From contig NZ_OBQF01000001.1 of assembly GCF_900220995.1 (NCBI RefSeq), positions 186,001-250,000 of the forward strand: a DNA stretch of 64,000 nucleotides. The letters run 5' to 3'. How positions within the stretch are numbered: the first letter of the stretch is position 1; each line of letters opens with the position of its first letter. Source of the DNA: Salinicoccus kekensis. Its GTDB lineage: Bacteria > Bacillota > Bacilli > Staphylococcales > Salinicoccaceae. Under the pieces are notes generated by a model. That model did not search any database, was not told where the DNA came from, and saw only the letters and a list, made by a program, of their open reading frames with translations. Position numbers and translations under genes: made by a program. Positions 22,025 to 32,391 of the stretch are shown here, piece by piece.

Positions 22025-23715
22025 GTCGTTACTTTCATTTTATCAATTTCCTGCCTGACGGGTGTAACAAAAACCGTTTTCTGGTCGGTGTAGGTCACGA
22101 ATCCGGGTTTTGCACCGGATATTTTATGCACATGCTTGATTTCCGTATAATCCACCGGGACGGATTCCGAACTGCCGGCCTTTGAATGGAAGGCCGCGAT
22201 CTTCGCAGCATCCAGAATATCCGCTTCTTCTATTTCATGCGGCGGATGGGCGATGACCACGTGCGATCCGGGAATGTCCTTCGTATGGAACCATAGATGG
22301 TTGTTCCGTGATTTCTTGGAAGTCAGATGGTCATTCTGCTTATTGTTCTTGCCGACGAATACCGTGAGACCGTTCGTGGTCCTGAATTCATGCAGCTGGA
22401 TCTTCTGCTTCTTCTTCTTTTTATTCGACTTTTTGAATTTCAGGATGCCTTCCTCGACGAGCTCCTCCCTGATCTCCTCGACTTCTGCGGAAGTGGTGAT
22501 CGCATCCATCTGGTGCAGCAGGCTCTCGAAATACTTCTTGTCCTGATGCGCTTTTTCCAGCTGTTCGTAGGCCGTCGTTTCACGGTTTTTCAGCTTGTTG
22601 TACATGCGGTAGTATTTCTGTGCGTTCTCGCTCGGTGGGAGTTCCGGGTCGAGCGGTATGGTCACTTCCTGATCCGTGTAGTAATCCTGTACGGTCACTT
22701 CCTTGTCGTAGCGCTTCACTTCATGCATGAAGGCGGTGATCAGCTCGCCGTACTTCTGGTATTCATCCTTCTTCTCCGCTTCTGCGAGGTCTTCATGCAG
22801 CTTCTCGATCTTGCGCTCCACACGGTCGTACTCCCTTTCGATGACATGCAGGTAATCCTGTGCCTTCTGGCGGATCATATTGTTCTGGAAACGGCTGTGG
22901 TAGTAGTCGTCAAGGAGGGCACTGAGCGTCGGGTACACTTCCGGCTCCGTCCCCAGATGATGCAGCTTCGTGAAATAAAAGACATCCTTGTCGAGACGGT
23001 ACAGTACCGGTGTGATCTCTTCGGCGCGCCTGAGGCCCTCTTTGATGGCGGGGACGATGTTCTCTATCGTGAAGTGCTTTGCATGATGCTCGATTTCCCT
23101 GATGAACAGCGGGCTGAAGCCTTCCACGGCCTTCAATATCTGACGGCTCAGTTTGCCGCTGTTGAAGTCGATCCGGGCGGGGAGGGTGTTGATCTCATCG
23201 GTGCGCGGGTTCAGCTTCTCATCCGTCGGCGGCGCCTCGTACTTGAAGCCCGGCATGACGGTCCGGATGTTGTTGTTCGGGGTCAGGTGTTTGATGCCTG
23301 TAATGATCTTGTAGTCTTCATCGGTCATGATGATGTTCGAATGCTTGCCCATGATCTCAAGTATCAGAATCCTTGTGATATCGTCACCGATCTCATTTTT
23401 TGAATTGACCGTGATATGGACCCGCCGGTCGTTGCCGATCTGTTCGATGGATTTTATGATGCCGCCTTCCATGTGCTTCCTCAGCACGCGGGAGAACATC
23501 GGTGGATCGAACGGGAATTCATATTTCTCCCGGGTCAGGTGGAATCTTGCATACATCGGATGGGCACTGATCAGCAGCTGGTGGTTTGCACCCTGGCTGC
23601 GCACTTTGAATATCAGTGTCGTTTCATCCATCTGCTGGATTTTATTTATTTTGCCCGATTGGATGATCTTCAGTTCATCACACAACGCATGGACAAAGTT
23701 GCCGTCAAATGCCAT
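22021..23715 (-). CDS. rqcH: NFACT protein RqcH (Fbp / fibronectin-binding-like), ribosome quality control
   Basis: A 564-residue protein with NFACT-N domain, a central coiled coil (about residues 280-400) and a C-terminal NFACT-R domain (about 440-540, including NNHLWFHTKDIPGSHVVIAH). The pair Asp96-Arg97 lies where Bacillus RqcH has its essential Asp-Arg motif for alanine tailing. RqcH binds the 50S subunit and adds alanine tails to stalled nascent chains; staphylococcal homologues were formerly named fibronectin-binding proteins. It is divergent from gmk and couples to pgcA. Confidence 0.93.
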   Translation of the reverse strand: MAFDGNFVHALCDELKIIQSGKINKIQQMDETTLIFKVRSQGANHQLLISAHPMYARFHLTREKYEFPFDPPMFSRVLRKHMEGGIIKSIEQIGNDRRVHITVNSKNEIGDDITRILILEIMGKHSNIIMTDEDYKIITGIKHLTPNNNIRTVMPGFKYEAPPTDEKLNPRTDEINTLPARIDFNSGKLSRQILKAVEGFSPLFIREIEHHAKHFTIENIVPAIKEGLRRAEEITPVLYRLDKDVFYFTKLHHLGTEPEVYPTLSALLDDYYHSRFQNNMIRQKAQDYLHVIEREYDRVERKIEKLHEDLAEAEKKDEYQKYGELITAFMHEVKRYDKEVTVQDYYTDQEVTIPLDPELPPSENAQKYYRMYNKLKNRETTAYEQLEKAHQDKKYFESLLHQMDAITTSAEVEEIREELVEEGILKFKKSNKKKKKQKIQLHEFRTTNGLTVFVGKNNKQNDHLTSKKSRNNHLWFHTKDIPGSHVVIAHPPHEIEEADILDAAKIAAFHSKAGSSESVPVDYTEIKHVHKISGAKPGFVTYTDQKTVFVTPVRQEIDKMKVTT

Positions 23716-23778
23716 TTACATCTCTCCTTAAATACATTACCTGAATATTTTACCATGAACATCAGTATATCAATAATT

Positions 23779-23808
23779 TTTCAGATGAATTTTAACAACA
23801 TGTATGAT
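23779..23808 (+). promoter_or_regulatory. Possible promoter for gmk
   Basis: A -10-like TATGAT at 23803-23808 has a weak -35-like TTCAGA about 17 bases upstream, in the 132-bp divergent gap between rqcH and gmk. The -35 match is poor. Confidence 0.4.
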
Positions 23809-23841
23809 ACATTAAGAGATAATCACAAAAAAGAAAGGTAA

Positions 23842-24470
<629 letters not shown>

Positions 24471-24471
<1 letters not shown>

Positions 24472-24665
24472 TGTTATACCCACCGGTTCATGAGTTGAAG
24501 AAGAATGTGGATTCGAAATATCTTGTGGTGACGCTCGCTGCCAAACGCGCAAGGGAACTGCAGGACTACCCGGACAGGGTGATTCTTGAAAATTACGAAT
24601 CTGTAAAAACAGTAGGCATGGCGCTTGAAGAAATCGCTGAAAATAGAGTAAGGCCACTAAACTAG
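24471..24665 (+). CDS. rpoZ: RNA polymerase omega subunit
   Basis: A 64-residue protein with the omega signature KYLVVTLAAKRARELQ in the middle. It helps assemble RNA polymerase. ATG overlaps the last base of the gmk stop (TAATG), and TTGGAGG lies just upstream. A terminator-like hairpin follows directly. Confidence 0.95.
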
Positions 24666-24691
24666 CTGACAATACTTTGTCAGCTTTTTTT
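24664..24691 (+). terminator. Terminator or attenuator between rpoZ and coaBC
   Basis: AGCTGACA / TGTCAGCT is an 8-bp stem with a 6-base loop, followed by six to seven T. Its position inside a conserved gene string suggests partial read-through. Confidence 0.82.
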
Positions 24692-24711
24692 AAAATTGAG
24701 GTGAAGTGAAG

Positions 24712-25914
24712 ATGGCGAATATTGTCATAGGTGTGACGGGAAGCATAGCGGCCTATAAGGCCGTCGATCTGACGAGCAAATTGATACAGAACGGGCATGA
24801 AGTGAAGGTGGTCCTCACGGACAATGCCCTCGAATTCATCACCCCGCTCGCCTTTCAGGCGATCGGGCGCAATCATGTATATACAGATACATTCAAAGAA
24901 GAGGACCCTTCCGTGATTTCACACATCAACATCGGTGAATGGGCGGACCTGATCATCGTCGCTCCGGTCTCCGCCAATACGATCAGCAAGCTGGCGAACG
25001 GCATATACGATAATATGCTTTTGAATGTCCTCGCTGCGAATACAAAGCCTGTACTTCTTGCACCTGCAATGAATGTACATATGTATGAACAGCCTGCGGT
25101 CCAGAGGAACATGAAACTGCTGCTCGATGAAGGCTATCAGATACTTGATGCGGAATCGGGCTTTCTTGCGTGCGGCTATAATGCCAAGGGCCGGATGGCC
25201 AATGTGCCGGACATCCTGGGTTATATCGAAGACTTTTTAAGCGGGAGGGAAAACGCGCCGCTCGAGGGCCAAAAAGTGGTGATCACTGCAGGTCCGACAA
25301 GGGAAGCGCTCGACCCGATACGCTACCTGACGAACCATTCCAGCGGCAAGATGGGCTACAGCCTGGCAGAAGGCTTCAAATCACTCGGTGCGGAAGTCGT
25401 GCTGGTGAGCGGACCGGTGAAACTCGCTCCGCCTGAAGGTGTGAGGGTCGTCGACGTCGTTTCAACCGAGGAGATGTTTGAAGCGGTGAGGCAGCATATG
25501 GATGCCGATATCGGCGTATTTGCCGCAGCGGTCAGCGACTACACCCCGGTGAGCTTTTCGGAGGGCAAGATGAAGAAGACCGATGAGACGGACAACCTTG
25601 TGATCGAGCTGAAGAAGACGCAGGATATACTGAAGTATGCCGGCCACAACAATGAAGGGATGTACGTCGTCGGATTCGCCGCGGAAACGGATGATGTGAA
25701 AAATTACGCCCTTAAGAAGTTGAAAGATAAAAAAGCCGACTGCATCATCATGAATGATGTATCGAATCCCGCAATCGGCATGAACAGTGATGACAACGAA
25801 GTGACGCTGCTGTTCCGTGACGGTTCCGAAAAACATCTGGAGAAGGCATCTAAACCTGCGCTGTCCCGGAAGATCATCCAGGAACTCCTTGAACACACCG
25901 GGCGTGAGCGATGA
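24712..25914 (+). CDS. coaBC: Bifunctional phosphopantothenoylcysteine decarboxylase / synthetase
   Basis: A 400-residue two-domain enzyme for coenzyme A synthesis. The N-terminal CoaC flavodoxin-like half has HINIGEWADLIIVAPVSANT with the active His, AMNVHMYEQPAVQRN, and Cys in LACGYNAKGRM. The C-terminal CoaB half begins near residue 185 (ITAGPTREALDPIRYLTN). The start ATG 24712 follows GAGGTG; GTG 24706 is an alternative. It overlaps priA by 4 bases. Confidence 0.95.
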   Translation: MANIVIGVTGSIAAYKAVDLTSKLIQNGHEVKVVLTDNALEFITPLAFQAIGRNHVYTDTFKEEDPSVISHINIGEWADLIIVAPVSANTISKLANGIYDNMLLNVLAANTKPVLLAPAMNVHMYEQPAVQRNMKLLLDEGYQILDAESGFLACGYNAKGRMANVPDILGYIEDFLSGRENAPLEGQKVVITAGPTREALDPIRYLTNHSSGKMGYSLAEGFKSLGAEVVLVSGPVKLAPPEGVRVVDVVSTEEMFEAVRQHMDADIGVFAAAVSDYTPVSFSEGKMKKTDETDNLVIELKKTQDILKYAGHNNEGMYVVGFAAETDDVKNYALKKLKDKKADCIIMNDVSNPAIGMNSDDNEVTLLFRDGSEKHLEKASKPALSRKIIQELLEHTGRER

Positions 25915-28292
25915 TGTTTGCATCAGTGATCGTGAGCATCACGGCCAGTGATGTCAATAAAATATTCGAATATAAAATACCCGAAGGGCTCACGGATATG
26001 ATCAAAGTGGGGCACAGGGTGGTCGTCCCTTTCGGCCCCCGCCAGATCCAGGGCTATGTCGTCGACATCAAGGATGAGGTCGATTATGACCCGGCGAGGA
26101 TCAAGCCGATCATACGCGCACTTGATGTTGAGCCTGTCCTCACACCGGAGCTGATCCGGCTGGCAGGACACCTTGCGGACCACTATATCGCCTCCTATAT
26201 ATCAGTGATCGAGACGATACTGCCGGCGGCGCTCAAAAGCAGATCGAAGAAGATGCTGTCGCTCGACAACCCGGGCGGTGAAGCATCATTCACATGGCAG
26301 GGGATGAACCTCCCCCCCGAAGTGGAAGTCAAAACTTTATCCGCATCACAGCTCGCGGCGTTGAAGCCTTTCATCGCCACGGGCGAAGTCACGGAGAAAA
26401 CGGTGCTCTCCCAGCATACGAAGCAGAAATACGCACGGGCCTTAAAGCCCACCTTCGCACCGCGCGGGGATTTCGGGCGTGCCCATAAACAGCTCGAGCT
26501 GCTCGATTTCATCGAACAGCATGATGAGCATGTGCTGCTTTCCACGGTGCTCGAGAACGGCTACACCGCCGGGACGGTGAACGAGCTGGTCAAAAAAGGG
26601 TATGTTGAACGGATCGATGTGGTGGTCGACCGGGACCCTTACAAATCGAGGGTCTTTGAAGAGGATCTGCCGAAAGAACTGAATACTGAACAGAAACATG
26701 CCTATGAAAAAATAAAACATGCCGTCGATGAAGATATCCCGGAGACGTTCCTGCTGCACGGGGTGACCGGTAGCGGCAAGACGGAGATCTATCTCCAGAC
26801 CATCGCACATGTGCTGGATAAAGGCCGCACGGCGCTGATGCTTGTGCCGGAGATCGCGCTCACACCCCAGATGGTCAACCGCTTCAAGGCGCGGTTCGGC
26901 GATGAGGTGGCGGTGCTGCACTCGGGGCTTTCGCACGGTGAGAAGTATGACGAGTGGCTGAAGGTGCGGAACGGCGGTGCGAAAGTGGTCGTCGGCGCGC
27001 GGAGCAGCGTGTTCGCACCTGTCGAAAAGCTCGGCGTCATCATCATCGATGAAGAGCATGAAACGACATATAAACAGCAGGACCGGCCGATGTACCATGC
27101 AGCGGAAGTTGCGAAATACCGCAGCCGGTATTATAATTGTCCGGTGATTCTCGGCTCGGCGACACCTTCACTTGAAAGCTATGCACGGAGCGAACGGGGC
27201 GTCTATACAAGGCTCGAACTGAACCACAGGGCGGTCACGGAGACGCTCACCGACACGAAGATCGTCGATATGTCCATCGAGCACAGGAACGGCAACATTT
27301 CGATCGTCTCGGAAGCGCTGAAGGAAGCGATAGAAGAGCGCATCCGACGCGGCGAACAGACCGTGCTGCTGCTCAACAGACGTGGTTATGCGAATTTCCA
27401 GATCTGCCAGAGCTGCGGCCATGTGCCGAACTGCCCGAACTGCGATATCTCACTCACTTACCACAAGGCACAGTTTTCACTGCTGTGCCATTACTGCGGC
27501 TATGAGGACGCCGTAAAGCGCGAATGTGACAGCTGCGGCAGCGACGAAGTCACTTTCAGGGGCACAGGCACCGAAAAGGTGGAAGAAGTGCTGAGGGACA
27601 TGTTCAACACCGATATCGTCAGGATGGATAACGACACGACCCGCAGGAAAGGCATGCATGAAAAACTTCTGAATACATTCGAACAGGATGAAATCCCGAT
27701 CCTCCTCGGCACCCAGATGATCGCCAAAGGGCTGGATTACCCGAATGTCACCCTCGTCGGGGTGCTGAATGCGGATACGATGCTGAACATCCCCGACTTC
27801 AGGGCCAACGAGAAGACGTACCAGCTGCTCACCCAGGTGGCGGGCCGGGCCGGCAGGCATGAATTGTCCGGGGAAGTGATCTTCCAGACATACAATCCCG
27901 AACATTACGCGATAGAGCTCGCTAGATCGAACGATTACAGGGCGTTCTACGACAAGGAGATGGCCTTCAGAAGACTTGCGAGATATTCCCCGTACTACTT
28001 CCATGTACTGTTCACGGTGTCGCATGAAACGGTGCAGAAATGCCTGGAGGCGACGACACATATCCATAAGATGCTTGTGGACAATGTGACGGACAGGGCG
28101 ATCATCGTCGGCCCGTCCCCGAGCCCCATCGAGCGGATCAACAATCAGTTCCGTTTTCAAATATTGCTCAAATATAAAAATGAACCAAATCTCTTGGAAG
28201 TTCTGCATGAAATCAATCTGCACTACAACGAGCTCTACAAAAAGGAAAAGCTCTCACTGAAGATTGATGTGGATCCAAAATATATTATGTAG
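25911..28292 (+). CDS. priA: Primosomal protein N' (PriA helicase)
   Basis: A 793-residue 3'-5' superfamily 2 DNA helicase for replication restart. The Walker A motif GVTGSGKTE (about residues 284-292), the DEEH box (about 380) and the zinc-binding cysteines CQSCGHVPNCPNC ... CHYCG ... CDSCGS (about 498-545) are all present. ATG overlaps the coaBC stop. It is followed directly by fmt; the peptide deformylase gene def that often sits between them is absent here. Confidence 0.96.
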   Translation: MMFASVIVSITASDVNKIFEYKIPEGLTDMIKVGHRVVVPFGPRQIQGYVVDIKDEVDYDPARIKPIIRALDVEPVLTPELIRLAGHLADHYIASYISVIETILPAALKSRSKKMLSLDNPGGEASFTWQGMNLPPEVEVKTLSASQLAALKPFIATGEVTEKTVLSQHTKQKYARALKPTFAPRGDFGRAHKQLELLDFIEQHDEHVLLSTVLENGYTAGTVNELVKKGYVERIDVVVDRDPYKSRVFEEDLPKELNTEQKHAYEKIKHAVDEDIPETFLLHGVTGSGKTEIYLQTIAHVLDKGRTALMLVPEIALTPQMVNRFKARFGDEVAVLHSGLSHGEKYDEWLKVRNGGAKVVVGARSSVFAPVEKLGVIIIDEEHETTYKQQDRPMYHAAEVAKYRSRYYNCPVILGSATPSLESYARSERGVYTRLELNHRAVTETLTDTKIVDMSIEHRNGNISIVSEALKEAIEERIRRGEQTVLLLNRRGYANFQICQSCGHVPNCPNCDISLTYHKAQFSLLCHYCGYEDAVKRECDSCGSDEVTFRGTGTEKVEEVLRDMFNTDIVRMDNDTTRRKGMHEKLLNTFEQDEIPILLGTQMIAKGLDYPNVTLVGVLNADTMLNIPDFRANEKTYQLLTQVAGRAGRHELSGEVIFQTYNPEHYAIELARSNDYRAFYDKEMAFRRLARYSPYYFHVLFTVSHETVQKCLEATTHIHKMLVDNVTDRAIIVGPSPSPIERINNQFRFQILLKYKNEPNLLEVLHEINLHYNELYKKEKLSLKIDVDPKYIM

Positions 28293-28301
28293 GAGGAAAC
28301 G

Positions 28302-29231
28302 ATGCCGAATATCATATTCATGGGGACACCTGATTTTTCGGTGCCCATATTAAAAGATCTCAACGAGGCATACGGGGTGGATCTTGTTGTGAGCCAGCCC
28401 GACAAGCCGGTCGGAAGGAAGCGCATCATGACCCCGCCGAAAGTTGCAGCGGCGGCGCGTGAACTGGATATAGACGTATACCAGCCTGAAAACATCAAAG
28501 ATGAAGAAGCGATGCGGAAACTCGAAAGCATCGATCCCGACATCATCGTCACCGCGGCATACGGGCAGATACTGCCAAAAGCGCTGCTCGAACTGCCGAA
28601 GCACGGTGCGGTCAATGTGCATGCCTCCCTGCTGCCGAAGTACAGGGGCGGTGCACCGATACACCATGCGGTGATGGCAGGCGAGGAAAAGACCGGGATC
28701 ACCATCATGTACATGGCCGAAGGACTCGATTCCGGCGATATCATCTCCCAAAAGGAGATACCGATACTCGAAGAGGACGACACAGGCTCGCTCCATGACA
28801 AGCTGAGCCGGCTCGGCAGCGAACTGCTGCTCGAAACGCTGCCGTCGATCTTTGACGGCTCCAATGAAAGCATCCCCCAGGAGCACGCATCCGCCACATA
28901 CAGCCCGAACGTTTCAAAAGAGGATGAGCGCCTTGACTTCGGCAGGCCGGCACATGAGGTCTTCAATCATATCCGCGGACTCTCGCCATTTCCGGGCGCA
29001 TATACGAAACTCGGCGACAAACGTCTTAAGATCTACGGCGCAAAACCGACAGGCGAGAAGACGGCGAAGCCTGCCGGTGAGATATTGGGCGTCCATGATG
29101 AAGGATTCCTGGTCGCAGCAGAGGATGAAGCGCTGCTGATCACGGAAGTCCAGCTTGCAGGGAAGAAAAAAACCACTGCGAAGGAATTTATTCAAAACCG
29201 CCAGGATCTGGTCGGTCAATCGTTAGGATGA
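28302..29231 (+). CDS. fmt: Methionyl-tRNA formyltransferase
   Basis: A 309-residue enzyme formylating initiator Met-tRNA with 10-formyl-THF. The catalytic NVHASLLPKYRGGAPIHHAV motif (usually RGAAPI or RGGAPI) and Asp in EGLDSGDII are intact. AGGAGGAAACG precedes the ATG. It overlaps the next gene's start codon by 4 bases. Confidence 0.96.
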   Translation: MPNIIFMGTPDFSVPILKDLNEAYGVDLVVSQPDKPVGRKRIMTPPKVAAAARELDIDVYQPENIKDEEAMRKLESIDPDIIVTAAYGQILPKALLELPKHGAVNVHASLLPKYRGGAPIHHAVMAGEEKTGITIMYMAEGLDSGDIISQKEIPILEEDDTGSLHDKLSRLGSELLLETLPSIFDGSNESIPQEHASATYSPNVSKEDERLDFGRPAHEVFNHIRGLSPFPGAYTKLGDKRLKIYGAKPTGEKTAKPAGEILGVHDEGFLVAAEDEALLITEVQLAGKKKTTAKEFIQNRQDLVGQSLG

Positions 29232-30538
29232 TGAAGATGACTGTAAGGGAGGCGGCATTTGCCGCTTATATGAAAATAATGGACGAGAAGGCCTACAGCA
29301 ACATCGTCATAGATGAAGTGCTGAAGTCCGGTGAAATTTCCGGAAAAGACGCAGGCCTCTTCACCGAGCTGATCTACGGCACGCTGTCACGGAGGCTCAC
29401 GCTGGAGTTTTATCTGCAGCCGTTCCTCAGGACGAAAGTGAAGAAATGGCACAGGCACCTGCTGGAGATGGCAGCCTATCAGATGATCTACCTTGACCGG
29501 GTGCCGGCATATGCCGTCATCAATGAAACCGTCGAGATCGCAAAGGAACACGGCGGCAGGCAGGCGGGGAACACGACGAACGCCATCTTGAGGAACCTGA
29601 TGCGCGAACCGCTCAGGGACCCGTCTGAAATAAAAGATCCGCAGAAGAAGCTGTCGGTGGAGACGAGCATCCCCAAGTGGATGATCAGCCACTGGGTCAC
29701 GCATTACAAGACGGAGGGCGCTGAGAGGATCGCACAGAGCCTCACTGAAAATCCGGAGATGTACATCAGGGTGAACTCGAGGCAGACGGATCCCGAAACA
29801 CTGAAGGAAAGGCTCGCCCTGGAAGGCCATCCGGTCGAAACGACGGCGCTCCATCCGGATGCGCTCATCGTCACGAGCGGTGCGAGCATCATGGATACAG
29901 ATGCCTATAAAGACGGGGACTTCAGCATACAGGACGTGAGTTCCATGTTCGTCAACACCGCCCTCGACCGGCATGACGGGGAAGTGATCCTCGATGCATG
30001 CAGCGCACCGGGCGGAAAGGGTCTGCATGCGCTTGAGAAGAATCCTTCCGGGCATGTCGATCTGAGTGACATTTACGACCATAAGGTGCGGACCATCGAG
30101 CGCAACGCCAAAAGGCTCAAACTCGACAATTTCGATGCCTTCAAAGGGGATGCGACGGAGCATGAATATCCGGGTATGTACGATAAAATCATCGTCGATG
30201 CCCCGTGTTCGGGCCTCGGTGTCATTAAAAGGAAACCCGAGATCAGATACGAGAGGAACAGCAGTGACATCGACAGCCTTGTGGACCTGCAGCTCGGGAT
30301 ACTCGATCATGTGAAACAGTTCCTGAAGCCCGGCGGCATCCTGATCTATGCGACATGCACGATCCATCAGATGGAAAATGAAAATGTGGCATATACTTTT
30401 ATCAAAAGTAATGATAACTTTAAGTTTGACGATTTTCATATTCCGGCACTGGATTTCACAGGGCCGCACCGTCAGATACTGCCATATGAATTAAATACCG
30501 ACGGCTTTTTCATCGCCCGGTTCAAAAAGGATGTTTAA
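29228..30538 (+). CDS. rsmB: 16S rRNA m5C967 methyltransferase
   Basis: A 436-residue protein with an N-terminal NusB-like RNA-binding domain (about residues 1-135) and a C-terminal RsmB/Sun SAM-dependent methyltransferase. The SAM motif [15 protein letters not shown] and the catalytic motif [18 protein letters not shown] are intact, and the second catalytic Cys lies in [12 protein letters not shown]. Start codons at 29228, 29231 and 29237 are all possible; no clear ribosome site decides between them, and coupling to fmt is likely. Confidence 0.94.
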   Translation: MMKMTVREAAFAAYMKIMDEKAYSNIVIDEVLKSGEISGKDAGLFTELIYGTLSRRLTLEFYLQPFLRTKVKKWHRHLLEMAAYQMIYLDRVPAYAVINETVEIAKEHGGRQAGNTTNAILRNLMREPLRDPSEIKDPQKKLSVETSIPKWMISHWVTHYKTEGAERIAQSLTENPEMYIRVNSRQTDPETLKERLALEGHPVETTALHPDALIVTSGASIMDTDAYKDGDFSIQDVSSMFVNTALDRHDGEVILDACSAPGGKGLHALEKNPSGHVDLSDIYDHKVRTIERNAKRLKLDNFDAFKGDATEHEYPGMYDKIIVDAPCSGLGVIKRKPEIRYERNSSDIDSLVDLQLGILDHVKQFLKPGGILIYATCTIHQMENENVAYTFIKSNDNFKFDDFHIPALDFTGPHRQILPYELNTDGFFIARFKKDV

Positions 30539-30539
30539 A

Positions 30540-31643
30540 ATGATTGTAAGACCCGATATAAAACCAGTAAAAGATTTATTCCAGCCGGATTTCGATACAC
30601 CGTCCGTCTATAATCTGTCGAAGGAGGACCTGATCAATCTCATGACGGAGTGGGGCGAGGACCGCTACCGCGGCAGCCAGGTCTTCGAATGGCTGTACAG
30701 CCACCGTGTGGATGATTTCGATGAAATGAAGAACCTGCCGAAGTCACTCCGGGAAAAACTGCAGGCGCACTACAGCATCGAGCCGCTGGAGACGCTCGTC
30801 AAACAGGAGAGTGTCGACGGCACGATGAAGTTCCTCTTCAAGCTGAGGGACGGCTATACGATAGAGACGGTCCTGATGCGCCATGACTATGGGAATTCGG
30901 TCTGTGTGACCACACAGGTCGGCTGCCGCATCGGTTGTTCTTTCTGTGCCTCGACGCTCGGCGGATTGAAACGTAACCTTGAGGCAGGCGAAATCGTCTC
31001 CCAGGTCGTGCAGATCCAAAAAGCCCTCGATGAAACGGACGAGCGGGTATCAAGCATCGTCATCATGGGCATCGGCGAGCCGTTTGAGAACTACAATCCG
31101 ATGATGCAGTTCATCAGGATCGTGAACCACGATGACGGGCTGAATATCGGTGCCCGCCACATCACGGTCTCGACAAGCGGCATCGTCCCTAGGATATATG
31201 ACTTCGCTGACGAGGATATACAAATCAATTTCGCGGTGAGCCTCCATGCACCGACGGATGAACAGCGTTCCCGCCTGATGCCGGTGAACCGTGCATATGA
31301 CATTGAAAAGCTCATGCATTCACTGCGGTATTACCAGCAGCAGACCGGCCGCAGGATTTCATTCGAATACGGTTTGTTCGGCGGCGTCAATGACAGGAAG
31401 GAAGACGCACTGAAACTTGCGGAACTGATCGAAGATCTTAAGTGCCATGTCAACCTCATCCCGGTGAACCATGTGCCTGAGCGGAACTATGTCAGGACGA
31501 AGCGTGACGACATATTCGATTTTCTTGAAACACTCAATCATCAGGGCATCAACGCCACGGTGAGGCGTGAACAGGGGACGGATATAGATGCTGCATGCGG
31601 ACAGCTGAGAGCAAAAGAATCAAAAGAAGAAACGGGGAGTTAA
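30540..31643 (+). CDS. rlmN: Dual-specificity 23S rRNA/tRNA adenine-C2 methyltransferase RlmN
   Basis: A radical-SAM enzyme of about 367 residues with the CxxxCxxC cluster motif [15 protein letters not shown] near residue 127 and the C-terminal catalytic Cys in IDAACGQLR. It methylates A2503 of 23S rRNA and A37 of some tRNAs. ATG 30540 is preferred because AAAAAGG lies about 9 bases upstream; ATG 30531, overlapping the rsmB stop, is the alternative. The prpC-prkC pair follows. Confidence 0.95.
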   Translation: MIVRPDIKPVKDLFQPDFDTPSVYNLSKEDLINLMTEWGEDRYRGSQVFEWLYSHRVDDFDEMKNLPKSLREKLQAHYSIEPLETLVKQESVDGTMKFLFKLRDGYTIETVLMRHDYGNSVCVTTQVGCRIGCSFCASTLGGLKRNLEAGEIVSQVVQIQKALDETDERVSSIVIMGIGEPFENYNPMMQFIRIVNHDDGLNIGARHITVSTSGIVPRIYDFADEDIQINFAVSLHAPTDEQRSRLMPVNRAYDIEKLMHSLRYYQQQTGRRISFEYGLFGGVNDRKEDALKLAELIEDLKCHVNLIPVNHVPERNYVRTKRDDIFDFLETLNHQGINATVRREQGTDIDAACGQLRAKESKEETGS

Positions 31644-31644
31644 C

Positions 31645-32391
31645 TTGGAAATCATTGACAAGAGCATTCGTGGTAAATTTCGTGAACTGAATGAAGACAG
31701 GACCGGTGTTTTTTACAATGGCACAAATCAGGTGCTGTTCCTGGTCGCGGACGGCATGGGCGGTCATGCGCACGGAGATGTGGCATCGAAATTTGTCAAT
31801 GATGAGATCCAGGCGGCCTGGGAGCAGGAGAACCTCATCAAAAGCGGCCAGGCAGAGGATTTCTTACGTGAACTGGTCATCCGGACCAACCGCAGGCTGT
31901 ACGATCTGCAGCACGGCCACCCGGATTACAGGGGCATGGGTACGACACTCGTGCTTGCCGCCATCATCGAAGATGTCATATTCATACTGAATGTCGGTGA
32001 TTCGAGGGCATATGTGATGCGGCGCCGTTCAATCGAGCAGGTGACGAGGGACCACTCTTTTGTCAACCTCCTTGTGGAGTCCGGCGAGATCACTGAAGAA
32101 GAGGCCCAGAACCATCCCAAAAGGAACATCATCACAAAAGCGATGGGCACCGACCGCCTGATCCAGCCGGATATATTCCGGCTCAGGAACAAGCAGTACG
32201 ACTACATCCTCCTTGCCTCCGACGGCCTGACGGATGTACTCCGGGAGGATGACATCCACCGTACGCTGTATCAGCAGAACTTAAGTTTAATGGAAAGGCT
32301 CGACTCATTGATCAGGCAGGCTGAAGATAATGCATCCAGGGATAATATAAGCGTCTGTCTTGCCGGCCTGAAAGTGGGTGCGGCAATGTGA
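31645..32391 (+). CDS. prpC: PP2C-family serine/threonine phosphatase
   Basis: A 248-residue PPM phosphatase with the metal-binding motifs VADGMGGHAHGDVAS (about residue 37), ILNVGDSRAYVMR (about 115) and LASDGLTDVL (about 190). It dephosphorylates targets of the neighbouring PrkC kinase (Stp/PknB pair in staphylococci). The start is TTG at 31645 following GGGGAG. Its end overlaps the kinase start by 4 bases. Confidence 0.95.
   Translation: MEIIDKSIRGKFRELNEDRTGVFYNGTNQVLFLVADGMGGHAHGDVASKFVNDEIQAAWEQENLIKSGQAEDFLRELVIRTNRRLYDLQHGHPDYRGMGTTLVLAAIIEDVIFILNVGDSRAYVMRRRSIEQVTRDHSFVNLLVESGEITEEEAQNHPKRNIITKAMGTDRLIQPDIFRLRNKQYDYILLASDGLTDVLREDDIHRTLYQQNLSLMERLDSLIRQAEDNASRDNISVCLAGLKVGAAM

Noticed and set aside
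29387-30469. 360-residue minus-strand frame opposite rsmB
   Set aside because: Shadow of rsmB; no recognisable protein motifs.
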